Shown here: piece after piece, positions 1 to 7,451 of the stretch
How the letters are laid out: each line of letters begins with the position of its first letter
Numbering within the stretch: the first letter of the stretch is position 1
DNA from: Streptomyces xanthophaeus
GTDB lineage: Bacteria > Actinomycetota > Actinomycetes > Streptomycetales > Streptomycetaceae
Assembly (NCBI RefSeq): GCF_030440515.1
Contig: NZ_CP076543.1
Location: 7,665,001 to 7,729,000 of the forward strand
Reading direction: 5' to 3'
DNA: 64,000 nucleotides
Position numbers and translations under genes: made by a program
The notes under the pieces: generated by a model
Databases searched by the model: none
Told to the model about the DNA's origin: nothing
The model's input: the letters and a program-made list of their open reading frames with translations, nothing else

Positions 1-764
1 CCGGCGCCGGGGAGCGGCTGCTCCCGGAGGCGCGGGCGGTGCTCGCCGCGGCCGCCCGCACCCGGGAGGTGGCCGCCGAGGTCGCGGCGGGCGCGAGCGG
101 TGTGCTCAGGCTGGGCACGGTGCAAGGGCCGGGGGACCGGGTCCACCGACTGCTGGAGGAGCTCGCGGCCCGCGCGCCCGGGCTCCAGGTACGGCCGGTG
201 CGGCTGCCGGTGACCGAACGGCTCGCGGCGGTGCGTTCCGGGGAGCTGGACGCGGCACTGGTCCGGGCCCTCCCCGAGGCCCCCGGCCTGGAACTGCTGC
301 CGCTGTGGCGGGACCGGCTGTACGCGGCGCTTCCGGGCGGGCATCCGCTGGCCCGGGCCGCGGAGCTGGGCCCCGAGCAGCTGGCACACCTTCCGCTGCG
401 GCTGGCCGCTCGGGAGGCCAACCCGCCCTTCCACGACCTGGTCTCCCCGCTGGCCGGAGCGCCGGCCGGGCCGCCCTTCACCGACCTGCTCGCCACGCTC
501 ACCTCGATCGGCGAGAGCCCTCTGGACCCGTCCTGGACGGTGTTCTACGAGGTGGGGCCGCTGCCGAAGCTCCCGCGCACCGCGATCCGGCCGCTGACCC
601 GGCCGGTCCTGATCACCTACCTGGCGGTGCTGCCGGGGCCTCCCGGACCGGTGCTGCGCCAGTTGCTGGCGGCGACGGCCGCCCGCGCGCCGGAGGCCGG
701 GGCCCGCACGGCCGATGCGGTGGACCTTGCACGCCCCCGGCCGACACGCCGTCCACAGGGCTAG
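1..764 (+). CDS. LysR-family transcriptional regulator, 3' part
   Basis: The frame is already open at position 3, so the 5' end and the N-terminal winged-helix DNA-binding domain lie outside the window. What is visible is the linker helix (GAGERLLPEARAVLAAA) followed by the effector-binding domain, which opens with the typical GVLRLGTV strand. It also has the family's HPLA and ADLAALPLR-like segments. The ligand is unknown. The C-terminal tail is rich in Arg and Pro. It should regulate a nearby gene, but its partner cannot be seen here. Confidence 0.85.
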   Translation, partial: GAGERLLPEARAVLAAAARTREVAAEVAAGASGVLRLGTVQGPGDRVHRLLEELAARAPGLQVRPVRLPVTERLAAVRSGELDAALVRALPEAPGLELLPLWRDRLYAALPGGHPLARAAELGPEQLAHLPLRLAAREANPPFHDLVSPLAGAPAGPPFTDLLATLTSIGESPLDPSWTVFYEVGPLPKLPRTAIRPLTRPVLITYLAVLPGPPGPVLRQLLAATAARAPEAGARTADAVDLARPRPTRRPQG

Positions 765-833
765 CACATCGGTGCGGATGGATACATTCTGTAATCGCCC
801 GCTACGTTCAGCTACCACAGCAGGAGGAACGGC

Positions 834-1067
834 ATGGAGAAGAAGAACGAGGAGATCGCGGTCGACCGAATCCTTTCCGTGGAGGAAGGGGTCGAGATCA
901 AGCAGCGCATCGCCGGGAAGAAAGCACTCAAGCAATGGCGCTGGATGGGCAACTACGGAGACCCCACCCAGGCCGCCGCCGTCGCGAACCAGGACCCTCC
1001 GTGTCTGGCCGGGGAAGTGATGTTCACGATCAACGGCAACCTGACCCCGGCCTGGATGTTCTACTGA
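834..1067 (+). CDS. Orphan 77-aa peptide, RiPP-precursor-like layout
   Basis: A strong ribosome binding site (AGGAGG, six bases before ATG) precedes a 77-residue product. Its first half is charged and helical (MEKKNEEIAVDRILSVEEG), the second half is neutral and small-residue rich, and it ends in the aromatic tail NLTPAWMFY. It has no signal peptide, one Cys and no known domain. A charged leader followed by an uncharged, aromatic C-terminus resembles a ribosomal natural-product precursor, but no P450, lanthionine synthetase, radical SAM enzyme or peptidase is encoded within 5 kb downstream. The function is unknown and the precursor reading is inference. Confidence 0.6.
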   Translation: MEKKNEEIAVDRILSVEEGVEIKQRIAGKKALKQWRWMGNYGDPTQAAAVANQDPPCLAGEVMFTINGNLTPAWMFY

Positions 1068-1094
1068 CCGAGCCCCGCAGATCCGCTGCCCCTA

Positions 1095-1254
1095 GCCGTC
1101 TCTTTCGGATCTTGCCTGACCCTCGCCGCCTGGCACCGCACCTCGCCGCGTTGTCGGAGCACCCAAGTACGTCCAGTACTCGGGCGCCCCTCCGCCTTGC
1201 GAGGCACGGCACCAGACGACGCGGGCTTAACCGGCAAGATCCGAAAGAGACGGC
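1095..1254. mobile_element. 160-bp MITE-like element with 22-bp terminal inverted repeats
   Basis: Bases 1095-1116 (gccgtctctttcggatcttg plus cc) are repeated as a perfect 22-bp inverted copy at 1233-1254. CTA (CTAG on one register) lies at both outer edges, as expected for a 3- or 4-bp target duplication. The interior has no transposase. This is the size and layout of a non-autonomous element mobilised in trans, possibly by an IS5-type transposase (inference from CTAG-like target sites). It lies between the 77-aa peptide gene and the kinase gene; the kinase stop codon is exactly the flanking CTA. Confidence 0.7.
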
Positions 1255-2367
1255 CTAGCCGGCGGCGGCCGGCAGGGTCAGTTCGAAGCGGCAGCCGCCG
1301 GAGACGTTGTGGACGTTCGCGTGACCCGCGTGGGCCTCGACGATTCCCCGGACGATCGCCAGGCCCAGGCCCGCACCCGAGGGAGGGGTGCGGGCGGGGG
1401 TGCCGCGCCAGCCCGTGTCGAAGACGCGCGGGAGGTCCTCCTCGGGGATGCCTCCGCAGGCATCGGTGACCGAGAGCACCACGGAGTCCGCGCGGCGTTC
1501 GGCGGCGATCGCGACCGTCCCGTCGGCCGGTGTGTGGCGGATGGCGTTGACCAGGAGGTTGGACAGCACCCGGGTCATCTCCTTGCCGTCCACCTCCACC
1601 GGCAGCGAGGCGACCCCCTCGCCGACCAGCCGTACACCGTGCTCGCGGGCGAGCGCGTCGGTGCCGGCCAGGGCGTCGCCCACCAGGTCGTGGAGGGACA
1701 TCCGGGTCAGGGTGAGGGACAGTGCGCCCGCGTGGATGCGGGAGAGCTCGAAGAGGTCGCCGACCATGGAGTTGAGGCGGTCGACCTCGGTACGGATCTG
1801 CCGGTGGTAGCGGGCGGGATCGGCCGCCATGCCGTCCTCCAGCGCCTCCGACATGGCGCGCAGCCCGGCCAGCGGGGTGCGCAGATCGTGCGAGATCCAG
1901 GCCACGAGCTCGCGCCGCGAGGCCTCCAGGGCCCGCTCGCGCTCGCGCGACGCGGCCAGCCGTTCGCTGGTGAGGGCCAGTTCGTCGCTCAGTGCCGTCA
2001 ATTCGGCGGGAGCGGGCACGGTCGGCGCCGCGAACGTACCCTCCTCCCCGAAGACCCGGGCCGCGCCGACGAGTTCCCGGCAGCGCCGGACGACCTGGCG
2101 GCCCAGCAGCAGCGCGGTGGCCATCGAGACGGCCGCGGCCGTCGCGACGACCATCGTCACGACGACCAGGTCGTGGGAGGACAGGAACATCGCCCACGCC
2201 ACGGTCAGCGTTCCGGCGAGCATCGCGGACACGGCGACCGCGGCGACGATCGCGAGGGACACGGCGACGCTGCGCCGGCGCAGTATCCGCAGCGCCACGG
2301 CCCCGAGCAGCCCGGCGGCACCCGCGCCGAGGAGCGCGTACAGGGCGATCAGCAGAAAGTCACGCAT
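1255..2367 (-). CDS. Sensor histidine kinase
   Basis: A 370-aa membrane kinase. Hydrophobic segments at about residues 5-28, 34-60 and 66-89 anchor it. A HAMP-like linker with a coiled coil (residues 90-150) leads to the H-box SHDLRTPL with phospho-acceptor His160. It is followed by an N-box (NLLVNAIRHT), the G1 motif (VTDACGGI) and the G2 motif (GAGLGLAIV) of the ATP-binding domain. It overlaps the end of the upstream response-regulator gene by 8 nt, so the two form one operon. There is almost no extracytoplasmic loop, which suggests sensing within the membrane. Its stop codon abuts the MITE. Confidence 0.93.
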   Translation of the reverse strand: MRDFLLIALYALLGAGAAGLLGAVALRILRRRSVAVSLAIVAAVAVSAMLAGTLTVAWAMFLSSHDLVVVTMVVATAAAVSMATALLLGRQVVRRCRELVGAARVFGEEGTFAAPTVPAPAELTALSDELALTSERLAASRERERALEASRRELVAWISHDLRTPLAGLRAMSEALEDGMAADPARYHRQIRTEVDRLNSMVGDLFELSRIHAGALSLTLTRMSLHDLVGDALAGTDALAREHGVRLVGEGVASLPVEVDGKEMTRVLSNLLVNAIRHTPADGTVAIAAERRADSVVLSVTDACGGIPEEDLPRVFDTGWRGTPARTPPSGAGLGLAIVRGIVEAHAGHANVHNVSGGCRFELTLPAAAG

Positions 2368-3160
2368 GGCCGTCCTCCGTCCGGAAGGCGTGCTCGGCCG
2401 CGGTGTCCGGGGCCGGCTCGAAGCGGTAGCCGGCGCCCCAGACGGTCCGGATCAGCTGAGGGCTCCCCGGATCGTCCTCGATCTTGCCGCGGAGCCGCCG
2501 GATGTGCACGGTGACCGTCGACAGGTCGCCGAAGTCCCAGCCCCAGACCTCGCGCATCAGCCGCTCCCGGTCGCAGACCTGGCCGGGGTGGCGCAGGAAG
2601 TAGGCGAGGAGATCGAACTCCCGCAGGGTGAGCGCGAGTTCCCGGCCCTCCTTGTGGACCCGGCGGGCCGCCGGGTCCAGCACCAGGCCCGCCACCGCGA
2701 GCCGCGGACCGCCCTCCTGGCCACCGGCCGGGGTACCGGCCTGCGCCCGGCGCAGTACGGAGCGCACCCGCAGCACGAGCTCCCGCGGGCTGAAAGGCTT
2801 GGTCACGTAGTCGTCCGCGCCCACCTCCAGGCCCAGGATCCGGTCGTCCTCGTCGCCGCGCGCGGTGAGCATGATGACGGGGACGGGCCGCCCGCCGTTC
2901 TCCCCGGCGCGCAGCCGGCGGCAGACCTCCAGGCCGTCCATCCCGGGGAGCATCAGGTCCAGGACCATCAGGTCGGGGCGGTGCTCCTCGGCCGCACGCA
3001 GGCCGGCCGGACCGTCCGCCGCCAGGAGCACCGTGAATCCGGCCCGCTCCAGGTACCCGGCCACCACTTCCGAGACGGTCGGATCGTCGTCGACGACCAG
3101 AACACTGCCCTGGGCGCCGCCGGGCCCTTCGTTCGTACTGTCCACATTGCTCACTGCCAT
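2360..3160 (-). CDS. OmpR/PhoB-type response regulator
   Basis: A 266-aa receiver plus winged-helix protein. The receiver has the acidic pair DDD near residue 24, phospho-acceptor Asp68 (MVLDLMLPGMDG), the conserved Thr in MLTAR and Lys121 in TKPF. The DNA-binding domain shows LTLREFDLL, the VWGWDFG turn and STVTVHIRRLRGKIE, then the GYRFE wing. The ATG at 3160 is chosen because the reading frame further upstream is low-complexity and lacks a motif. It is transcribed divergently from the glycosyltransferase at 3285 and is followed by its kinase. Confidence 0.93.
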   Translation of the reverse strand: MAVSNVDSTNEGPGGAQGSVLVVDDDPTVSEVVAGYLERAGFTVLLAADGPAGLRAAEEHRPDLMVLDLMLPGMDGLEVCRRLRAGENGGRPVPVIMLTARGDEDDRILGLEVGADDYVTKPFSPRELVLRVRSVLRRAQAGTPAGGQEGGPRLAVAGLVLDPAARRVHKEGRELALTLREFDLLAYFLRHPGQVCDRERLMREVWGWDFGDLSTVTVHIRRLRGKIEDDPGSPQLIRTVWGAGYRFEPAPDTAAEHAFRTEDGHA

Positions 3161-3284
3161 GACCCCAGGCTGCCACCTGCCCGCACCCGGGTGTGGCGCG
3201 GACCCCCTTCCCGCGGAACGGCGTCCGCGTTTCGTAAGGTCTGCGGGCCCCTTTTCCCCGCTCCCGATTCCTACGGTGTGGAGG

Positions 3285-4001
3285 GTGACTTCATCAGCTT
3301 GTGCTCCGCCCCGCGCGGACCTCGTACTGCCGTGCCTCGACGAGGCGCAGGCGCTTCCCTGGGTGCTGGCCCGTGTGCCGGCCGGATGGCGCGCCATCGT
3401 CGTCGACAACGGCTCGACCGACGGCTCGGCGGAGATCGCCCGCAGCCTGGGTGCCACCGTCGTGCACGAGGACCGGCGCGGTTTCGGCGCCGCCTGCCAC
3501 GCCGGGCTCCTCGCGGCCCGCGCCGACCTGGTCTGCTTCTGCGACTGCGACGCCTCCATGGACCCCGGGCTGCTCGCCGGCATGGCGGCGAGCGTCGCCG
3601 CGGGCGAGACCGACCTGCTGCTCGGCCGCCGCCGCCCGCAGGGCCGTGGTGCCTGGCCCGTGCACGCCCGTGCCGGGAACCTCGCGCTGGCGCGGATGCT
3701 GCGCCGCCGTACCGGACTGCGCCTGCACGACCTCGGACCGATGCGGGTCGCGCGCCGCGAGGCGCTGCTCGGCCTGGAACTGACCGACCGGCGCAGCGGC
3801 TACCCGCTCCAGATGGTCGTCCGGGCCGCCGACGCCGGATGGCGCGTCGCCGAGACCGACGTCCCCTACCTGCCCCGCTCCGGGAAGTCCAAGGTCACCG
3901 GAACCTGGCGGGGCACCTGGCAGGCGGTACGGGACATGAGCGAGGTGCTCGCCGAGCCGCCGGGCGGCCGCTCCGCGCCCGGCAAGGGGGTTTCCGCATG
4001 A
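3285..4001 (+). CDS. Family 2 glycosyltransferase
   Basis: A GT-A fold glycosyltransferase of about 238 aa. It begins with LVLPCLDEAQAL, then the nucleotide-sugar site VVDNGSTDGS (Asp41), and a DxD-like FCDCDASMDP. A later LGPMRVARREALL segment and PLQMVVRAADAGWRV match dolichol-phosphate-mannose-synthase-like transferases. The GTG at 3285 is preferred; GTG at 3276 is possible, and neither has an ideal Shine-Dalgarno. The gene overlaps the next by 4 nt (ATGA), so it heads a three-gene operon. The acceptor is unknown; the association with DUF2064 and a methyltransferase suggests glycan or glycolipid tailoring. Confidence 0.85.
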   Translation: MTSSACAPPRADLVLPCLDEAQALPWVLARVPAGWRAIVVDNGSTDGSAEIARSLGATVVHEDRRGFGAACHAGLLAARADLVCFCDCDASMDPGLLAGMAASVAAGETDLLLGRRRPQGRGAWPVHARAGNLALARMLRRRTGLRLHDLGPMRVARREALLGLELTDRRSGYPLQMVVRAADAGWRVAETDVPYLPRSGKSKVTGTWRGTWQAVRDMSEVLAEPPGGRSAPGKGVSA

Positions 4002-4618
4002 GCACCCTCCTCGTCATCGCCAAGGCCCCCGTCGCAGGCCGGGTCAAGACCCGCCTGACCCCGCACTTCACCCCCGAGCAGGCGGCCGGGCTGGCGCGCG
4101 CCGCGCTCCAGGACACCCTGGCCGCCGTACTCGACACCCCGGCCCGGCGGCGCGTTCTCGTACTCGACGGAGCGCCCGGTCCCTGGCTGCCCCACGGCAT
4201 CGAGGTCGTGCCGCAGTGCGCCGGCGGTCTCGACGCCCGGCTGGCCGCGGCCTTCGACCGGGCCGCCGGACCGGCCCTGCTCATCGGCATGGACACCCCG
4301 CAGGTCACCCCGGACCTCCTCGCCCGCGGCCTCGATTTCAGCGAGACGGACGCCTGGTTCGGCCCCGCCGACGACGGCGGGTTCTGGGCGCTCGGCCTCG
4401 CCGAGCCCGACCCGGCCCTGTTCCTCGGCGTACCGATGTCCCTGCCCACCACGGGCGAACTGCAGCGCGGCCGGCTGACCGCCTCGGGGCGGGCGGTACG
4501 GGACCTGCCCGAGCTGTGCGACGTCGACACCCCGGCCGACGCGGCGCGGGTCGCCGCTGCCGTGCCCGGCACCCGCTTCGCCGCCCTGCACTCCGGCCTC
4601 CGCACGGTGACACGATGA
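3998..4618 (+). CDS. DUF2064 / TIGR04282-type nucleotidyl- or glycosyltransferase-like protein
   Basis: The 206-aa product starts MSTLLVIAKAPVAGRVKTRL, the hallmark of the DUF2064 family, which has a nucleotide-sugar transferase-like fold. IGMDTPQV and GPADDGGFWALGL are the other conserved family motifs, including the putative metal-binding Asp residues. It overlaps both neighbours by 4 nt, so translation is probably coupled. Family members are often annotated as glycosyltransferases and sit next to GT2 genes, as here. The substrate cannot be deduced. Confidence 0.85.
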   Translation: MSTLLVIAKAPVAGRVKTRLTPHFTPEQAAGLARAALQDTLAAVLDTPARRRVLVLDGAPGPWLPHGIEVVPQCAGGLDARLAAAFDRAAGPALLIGMDTPQVTPDLLARGLDFSETDAWFGPADDGGFWALGLAEPDPALFLGVPMSLPTTGELQRGRLTASGRAVRDLPELCDVDTPADAARVAAAVPGTRFAALHSGLRTVTR

Positions 4619-5271
4619 CCGCCCAGCTCGCCGAACCCGCCCTCGCCTGGCGGGCCGACCCCTACGCCGACGCGCTGCGCGCCGGCCAGGGCCCCCTCTA
4701 CCTGCGGCGCGCGGACGGCTGGCTGCTGCCGCTGGAGGTGGAGCGCTGGTGCGCCGAACCGGACGAGGCGGACGAGGGCGTCCTCGCCCGCTGCGCGGGA
4801 CCCGTCCTGGACATCGGCTGCGGCCCCGGACGCCTCGTCGCCACCCTGGCCGCACGCGGGCACCGGGCGCTGGGCGTGGACGTCACCCCCGAGGCCGTGG
4901 CCCGTACGACGCGGGCCGGCGGCAGCGCCCTGTGCCGGTCGGTCTTCGACCCGCTGCCCGGCGAGGGACGCTGGGGCACGGTCCTGCTGATCGACGGCAA
5001 CATCGGCATCGGCGGCGACCCGGCCGCTCTGCTGACCCGTGCCGCCCAGCTCGCCGCCCCGGACGGCTCCTTGCTGGTCGAGGTGACCACCGCCGACGTC
5101 GACGAACGGGTGGAGGTCCACGTCGACGACGGCCGTGGCGGGCACGGGGCGCCCTTCTGGTGGGCCCGGCTCGGCGCCCGCGCCCTGCGCGGCCGTGCCG
5201 CGGACGCCGGCTGGACCCGGGCCGCCACCTGGCAGGCCGCGGGCCGCTGCTTCGTGGACCTGCGGCGCTGA
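4615..5271 (+). CDS. Class I SAM-dependent methyltransferase
   Basis: The 218-aa protein carries the SAM-binding motif I VLDIGCGPGRLVATLA, an acidic motif II strand (ALGVDVTPEA) and a motif IV-like VLLIDGNIGIGGDP. The start ATG overlaps the stop of the DUF2064 gene. It is the last gene of the trio and is followed at once by a strong bidirectional hairpin. The substrate is unknown; context points to a modified sugar or lipid-linked glycan. Confidence 0.87.
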   Translation: MTAQLAEPALAWRADPYADALRAGQGPLYLRRADGWLLPLEVERWCAEPDEADEGVLARCAGPVLDIGCGPGRLVATLAARGHRALGVDVTPEAVARTTRAGGSALCRSVFDPLPGEGRWGTVLLIDGNIGIGGDPAALLTRAAQLAAPDGSLLVEVTTADVDERVEVHVDDGRGGHGAPFWWARLGARALRGRAADAGWTRAATWQAAGRCFVDLRR

Positions 5272-5282
5272 CAGGACGGCAA

Positions 5283-5323
5283 GAAGGGGGAGTTGCTGCC
5301 GGTACGGCACCAACTCCCCCTTC
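5283..5323. terminator. Bidirectional terminator between convergent operons
   Basis: A 13-bp perfect stem (gaagggggagttg / caactcccccttc) encloses a 15-nt loop. It lies 12 nt after the methyltransferase stop and 15 nt past the stop of the convergent minus-strand gene. Confidence 0.85.
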
Positions 5324-5337
5324 GGTCATTTCCCTCG

Positions 5338-5748
5338 TCAGCGCCGAAGCGCCGCGCGTCGCCGCCGCGCCCACGCACGCGCTCCCGCGTACCCCGCCGC
5401 CAGCACGCCGATCGAGGCCATCGCCAGCAGCCAGTTCCGTGGGTAATCGAGCGGCAGCACCGACGCGTTGGCCACGCCACCAGGGCGCAGGAGCGGCGGC
5501 AGGGCGATCACCGTCAGGGACCCCGCGACGACCAGCGCGGCGCGCGGGACCCCGCGCAGGCGCAGGCCCGCCGCCGCGCAGAGCGCCCCGACGGCGATGA
5601 CCAGCGGGGCGATCAGCCCGTCGTGCACGAGGACGCCGCCCGCGAGCCACAGGGCGATCCGCCACGGCTCGGGCTCCCGCAGCAGCAGGAAGCCGCCGAA
5701 GGCCATGACGGCCAGGCCCAAGCCGCCGACCGCGTACCGGAAGGCCAT
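5338..5748 (-). CDS. Small integral membrane protein, operon partner of the split oxidoreductase
   Basis: A 136-aa product with four predicted hydrophobic segments (about residues 4-22, 29-45, 50-74 and 105-122) and a basic C-terminal tail (ARRRRAALRR). The ATG overlaps the oxidoreductase stop as TGATG, so the two were co-translated in the uninterrupted locus. Because the prophage splits the upstream gene, native transcription of this gene from the operon promoter should be lost in the lysogen. I do not recognise a specific family. Confidence 0.75.
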   Translation of the reverse strand: MAFRYAVGGLGLAVMAFGGFLLLREPEPWRIALWLAGGVLVHDGLIAPLVIAVGALCAAAGLRLRGVPRAALVVAGSLTVIALPPLLRPGGVANASVLPLDYPRNWLLAMASIGVLAAGYAGARAWARRRRAALRR

Positions 5749-6470
5749 CACGCCACCTCGAGTCGGCCGACCCACTTGGTCTGGAGCACGCCCGGCCGGT
5801 TCGGGGCGATGATCCGCGCCGGGTAGCCGTGGTCCAGGGACAGCACCTCACCGTTCAGGCGCAGCGCCAGCAGCGTGAGCGGGTCCTGCGCGTACAGGCG
5901 GCCCATCTCCATCACCCGGTACGCGCCCGCCACTTCCAGCGACACCACCCGGCAGCGTGCGTCCGGCCCCCCTCCGGCCCGCTCCAGCAGGTCCCGTACC
6001 CGTACCCCCGTCCACCGGGCGGACTTGCTCCAGCCCTCCACGCAGGCGATGGGCAGGGTCACCTCGTGCTGCGGGAGCGCGCGCAGCTCCGCCAGCGTGA
6101 GGGTGGCCGGGCGCGGCCCGGCCAGGGTCAGCCGCCACCCGTCCAGCGAGGCCGCAGTGACGCGGGCCGCGGCGGCCGTACGGTTCACCGGCAGCCCCTG
6201 CGGACCGTGGGCCGGGCTGCGCGGAGCGAACAGCTCCAGGGGACCGAGCGCGGTGACGGACTGCCCGACCGTGGTCAGCGTGACCGCGCCGACCCCCGCC
6301 GCGACAGCCGCCAGTAGCTGCCGCCGGTCCGGCCCGTCGGCCTCGGGCAGCGCCAGGGTGCCGGGGGAGCGGCGGGTGAAGTGGCCGCGGATCTGTGGCC
6401 ATTGAACGGCGACGTGCAGCAGCAGCGCTCCCAGCAGGAGCCAGGCGACGGCATAGTGCACGGGCACGAA
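5748..6470 (-). pseudogene. Molybdopterin-dependent oxidoreductase, 3' fragment (catalytic domain) split by prophage
   Basis: This is the C-terminal 240 codons of a gene whose first 140 codons are at 61464-61883. It carries the last membrane helix (HYAVAWLLLGALLLHVAV), a linker, and the sulfite-oxidase-like Mo-pterin domain. That domain has the Cys ligand context LPIACVEGWSKSARWTGV and the dimer-side LDHGYPARIIAPNRPG. A GTG at 6467 could in principle restart translation, but without the N-terminal membrane half. Joining the two pieces at the AA of the core restores an uninterrupted frame (TCC then TTC). Confidence 0.93.
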
Positions 6471-6494
6471 GGAAAATGTTTCAGATCCACATAG
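6445..6494. other. Left prophage attachment site (attL/attR type hybrid)
   Basis: Host sequence up to 6468 joins phage sequence at the AA (6469-6470). The phage half, 6471-6494, ends in tccacatag, the inverted copy of ctatgtgga in the right-hand phage half (61438-61446). Over 24 nt the two phage halves match at 19 positions. A central dinucleotide flanked by imperfect inverted arms is characteristic of serine-integrase attP sites. Confidence 0.9.
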
Positions 6495-6545
6495 GTTGCG
6501 GATAGTAGTCTGCGCAGATCAAGAGTGTCGAGGGGGCTGAGCTCT

Positions 6546-6758
6546 TCAGTCGTAGCGCTCTTCAATGAGGCGCAGGGTGTCGTCCAGGGCGCCGCGCAGC
6601 CCCTCGATCATGATGATGGATTCGGCCGGGTCGAGCGTGAGCTGGGCGAGATCGGCGATGCGTGCAGCGGCCAGGACGCGCGTGGCTCTGCGGACCTGGT
6701 AGGCCTGGGGGGCGGTGAGGGTCGGCCGCTCCTGCGGCGGGTCGGGCAAATCGTGCAC
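6546..6758 (-). CDS. 70-aa phage protein next to the attachment site; candidate directionality factor or integrase regulator
   Basis: The product is small and helical (QAYQVRRATRVLAAARIADLAQL ... LIEERYD) with no known domain. It begins with GTG at 6758, with a weak ribosome binding site. It is the leftmost phage gene. In the circular phage genome it would lie about 110 bp directly upstream of the integrase gene on the same strand. That position suits a recombination directionality factor or an integrase-linked regulator, but nothing in the sequence proves it. It is divergent from an XRE regulator at 6923. Confidence 0.6.
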   Translation of the reverse strand: MHDLPDPPQERPTLTAPQAYQVRRATRVLAAARIADLAQLTLDPAESIIMIEGLRGALDDTLRLIEERYD

Positions 6759-6922
6759 TTTGTATCACCCTGGGTCGTCGGTCCGTCGCTCTGTCAGCAC
6801 ACTCGTTGCTTCAAGCCACTTACGCAATGGTTTTCGGTCAACCGATTGGTCGGTACATCGGATCGTGATGGTGTACCCAGCCAGGTACAGACAAATCATC
6901 AAGATCGTTACAGCGTTGGCGG
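6759..6922. promoter_or_regulatory. Divergent control region between the 70-aa gene and XRE gene
   Basis: This 164-bp gap is less GC-rich than its surroundings. It holds an imperfect palindrome accgattggt (about 6840) and a gtacc / ggtac inverted pair separated by a few bases (about 6875-6890). These are plausible operators for the XRE protein encoded at 6923. No consensus promoter is clear by eye. Confidence 0.45.
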
Positions 6923-7159
6923 GTGCACACCGATCCACCACCCGCCTGGGTCCTCGCCCGCCGCCGGGCCATCGGTGCACGCCTCCGCGAAGCCCGCACA
7001 GCTGCGGGTCTCTCTCAGGAACGCCTTGCCGAGATGGCCGGCATCGACCGGAAAACGGTCGTACGTCTGGAGGGTGGCCACTCAGACGCCCGGCTGACGG
7101 TCTGGTTACGTCTCGCCCGAATCATCGGAGTTCCGCTCGCCGAGCTCGTACGCGAGTAG
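6923..7159 (+). CDS. XRE-family HTH regulator (small, single domain)
   Basis: The 78-aa product is almost entirely a Cro/CI-type helix-turn-helix: IGARLREARTAAGLSQERLAEMAGIDRKTVVRLEGGHSDARL, then a short hydrophobic C-terminus (IIGVPLAELV). GTG start at 6923. It is divergent from the 70-aa gene and probably autoregulated through the gap between them. It is distinct from the main repressor at 58879, so the prophage has a second switch at its left end. Confidence 0.85.
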   Translation: MHTDPPPAWVLARRRAIGARLREARTAAGLSQERLAEMAGIDRKTVVRLEGGHSDARLTVWLRLARIIGVPLAELVRE

Positions 7160-7190
7160 CCCCGGCCGACGGGGGGACTGTCGGCCGGGG
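7160..7190. terminator. Hairpin terminator after the XRE gene
   Basis: An 11-bp perfect stem (ccccggccgac / gtcggccgggg) begins at the XRE stop codon. It also lies just past the stop of the convergent gene at 7201. Confidence 0.8.
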
Positions 7191-7200
7191 CGGTCTCAGA

Positions 7201-7419
7201 TCAGCGCGTGAAGACGAACCCGCGTTCGGGCTGTCGGGTACGTGCTGCGGCAATGCGGGCGAGGACGTGATCCGTGATGTCCGTACGCATGTAGGGGTTG
7301 GCGGCGTCGTAGACCCGCCAGCTCCCTTCCCGGTCATCCGGAGCCTCAGGTGCCACCACTCCGGGAATACCAAACTGCCTCATGGCTTCGTGCACATCGC
7401 AGGCCTGCTGCGGAGTCAT
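7201..7419 (-). CDS. 72-aa accessory protein, unknown function
   Basis: Begins MTPQQACDVHEAMRQFGIPGVV with a good ribosome binding site (GAGGCGAGG before the ATG). It continues with acidic DDREGSWRVYDA and a basic helical end. There is no recognised domain. It is last in a minus-strand set with the GRDP-like gene and two small genes, divergent from the TPR regulator. Confidence 0.65.
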   Translation of the reverse strand: MTPQQACDVHEAMRQFGIPGVVAPEAPDDREGSWRVYDAANPYMRTDITDHVLARIAAARTRQPERGFVFTR

Positions 7420-7451
7420 GTCCTCGCCTCTCTGCCGTTTGGCTGCCGAGC

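Noticed and set aside
834..1067. The NYG tripeptide in the 77-aa peptide as a splicease (tyramine-excision) site
   Set aside because: The peptide has no nitrile-hydratase-like leader and no radical-SAM splicease is near.
305..1258. A 317-codon plus-strand frame over the LysR end and MITE
   Set aside because: It runs through the LysR gene in a shifted frame, the 77-aa gene and the MITE; composition is that of a high-GC shadow frame with no motif.
1061..2197. Long minus-strand frame overlapping the kinase
   Set aside because: The kinase frame at 1255-2367 has all catalytic boxes; the other is Arg/Pro/Gly-rich shadow sequence extended by the MITE.
6445..6494. Integration into a tRNA gene
   Set aside because: The core lies in a protein-coding gene that is restored in frame by joining the flanks; no tRNA fold is present at either junction.
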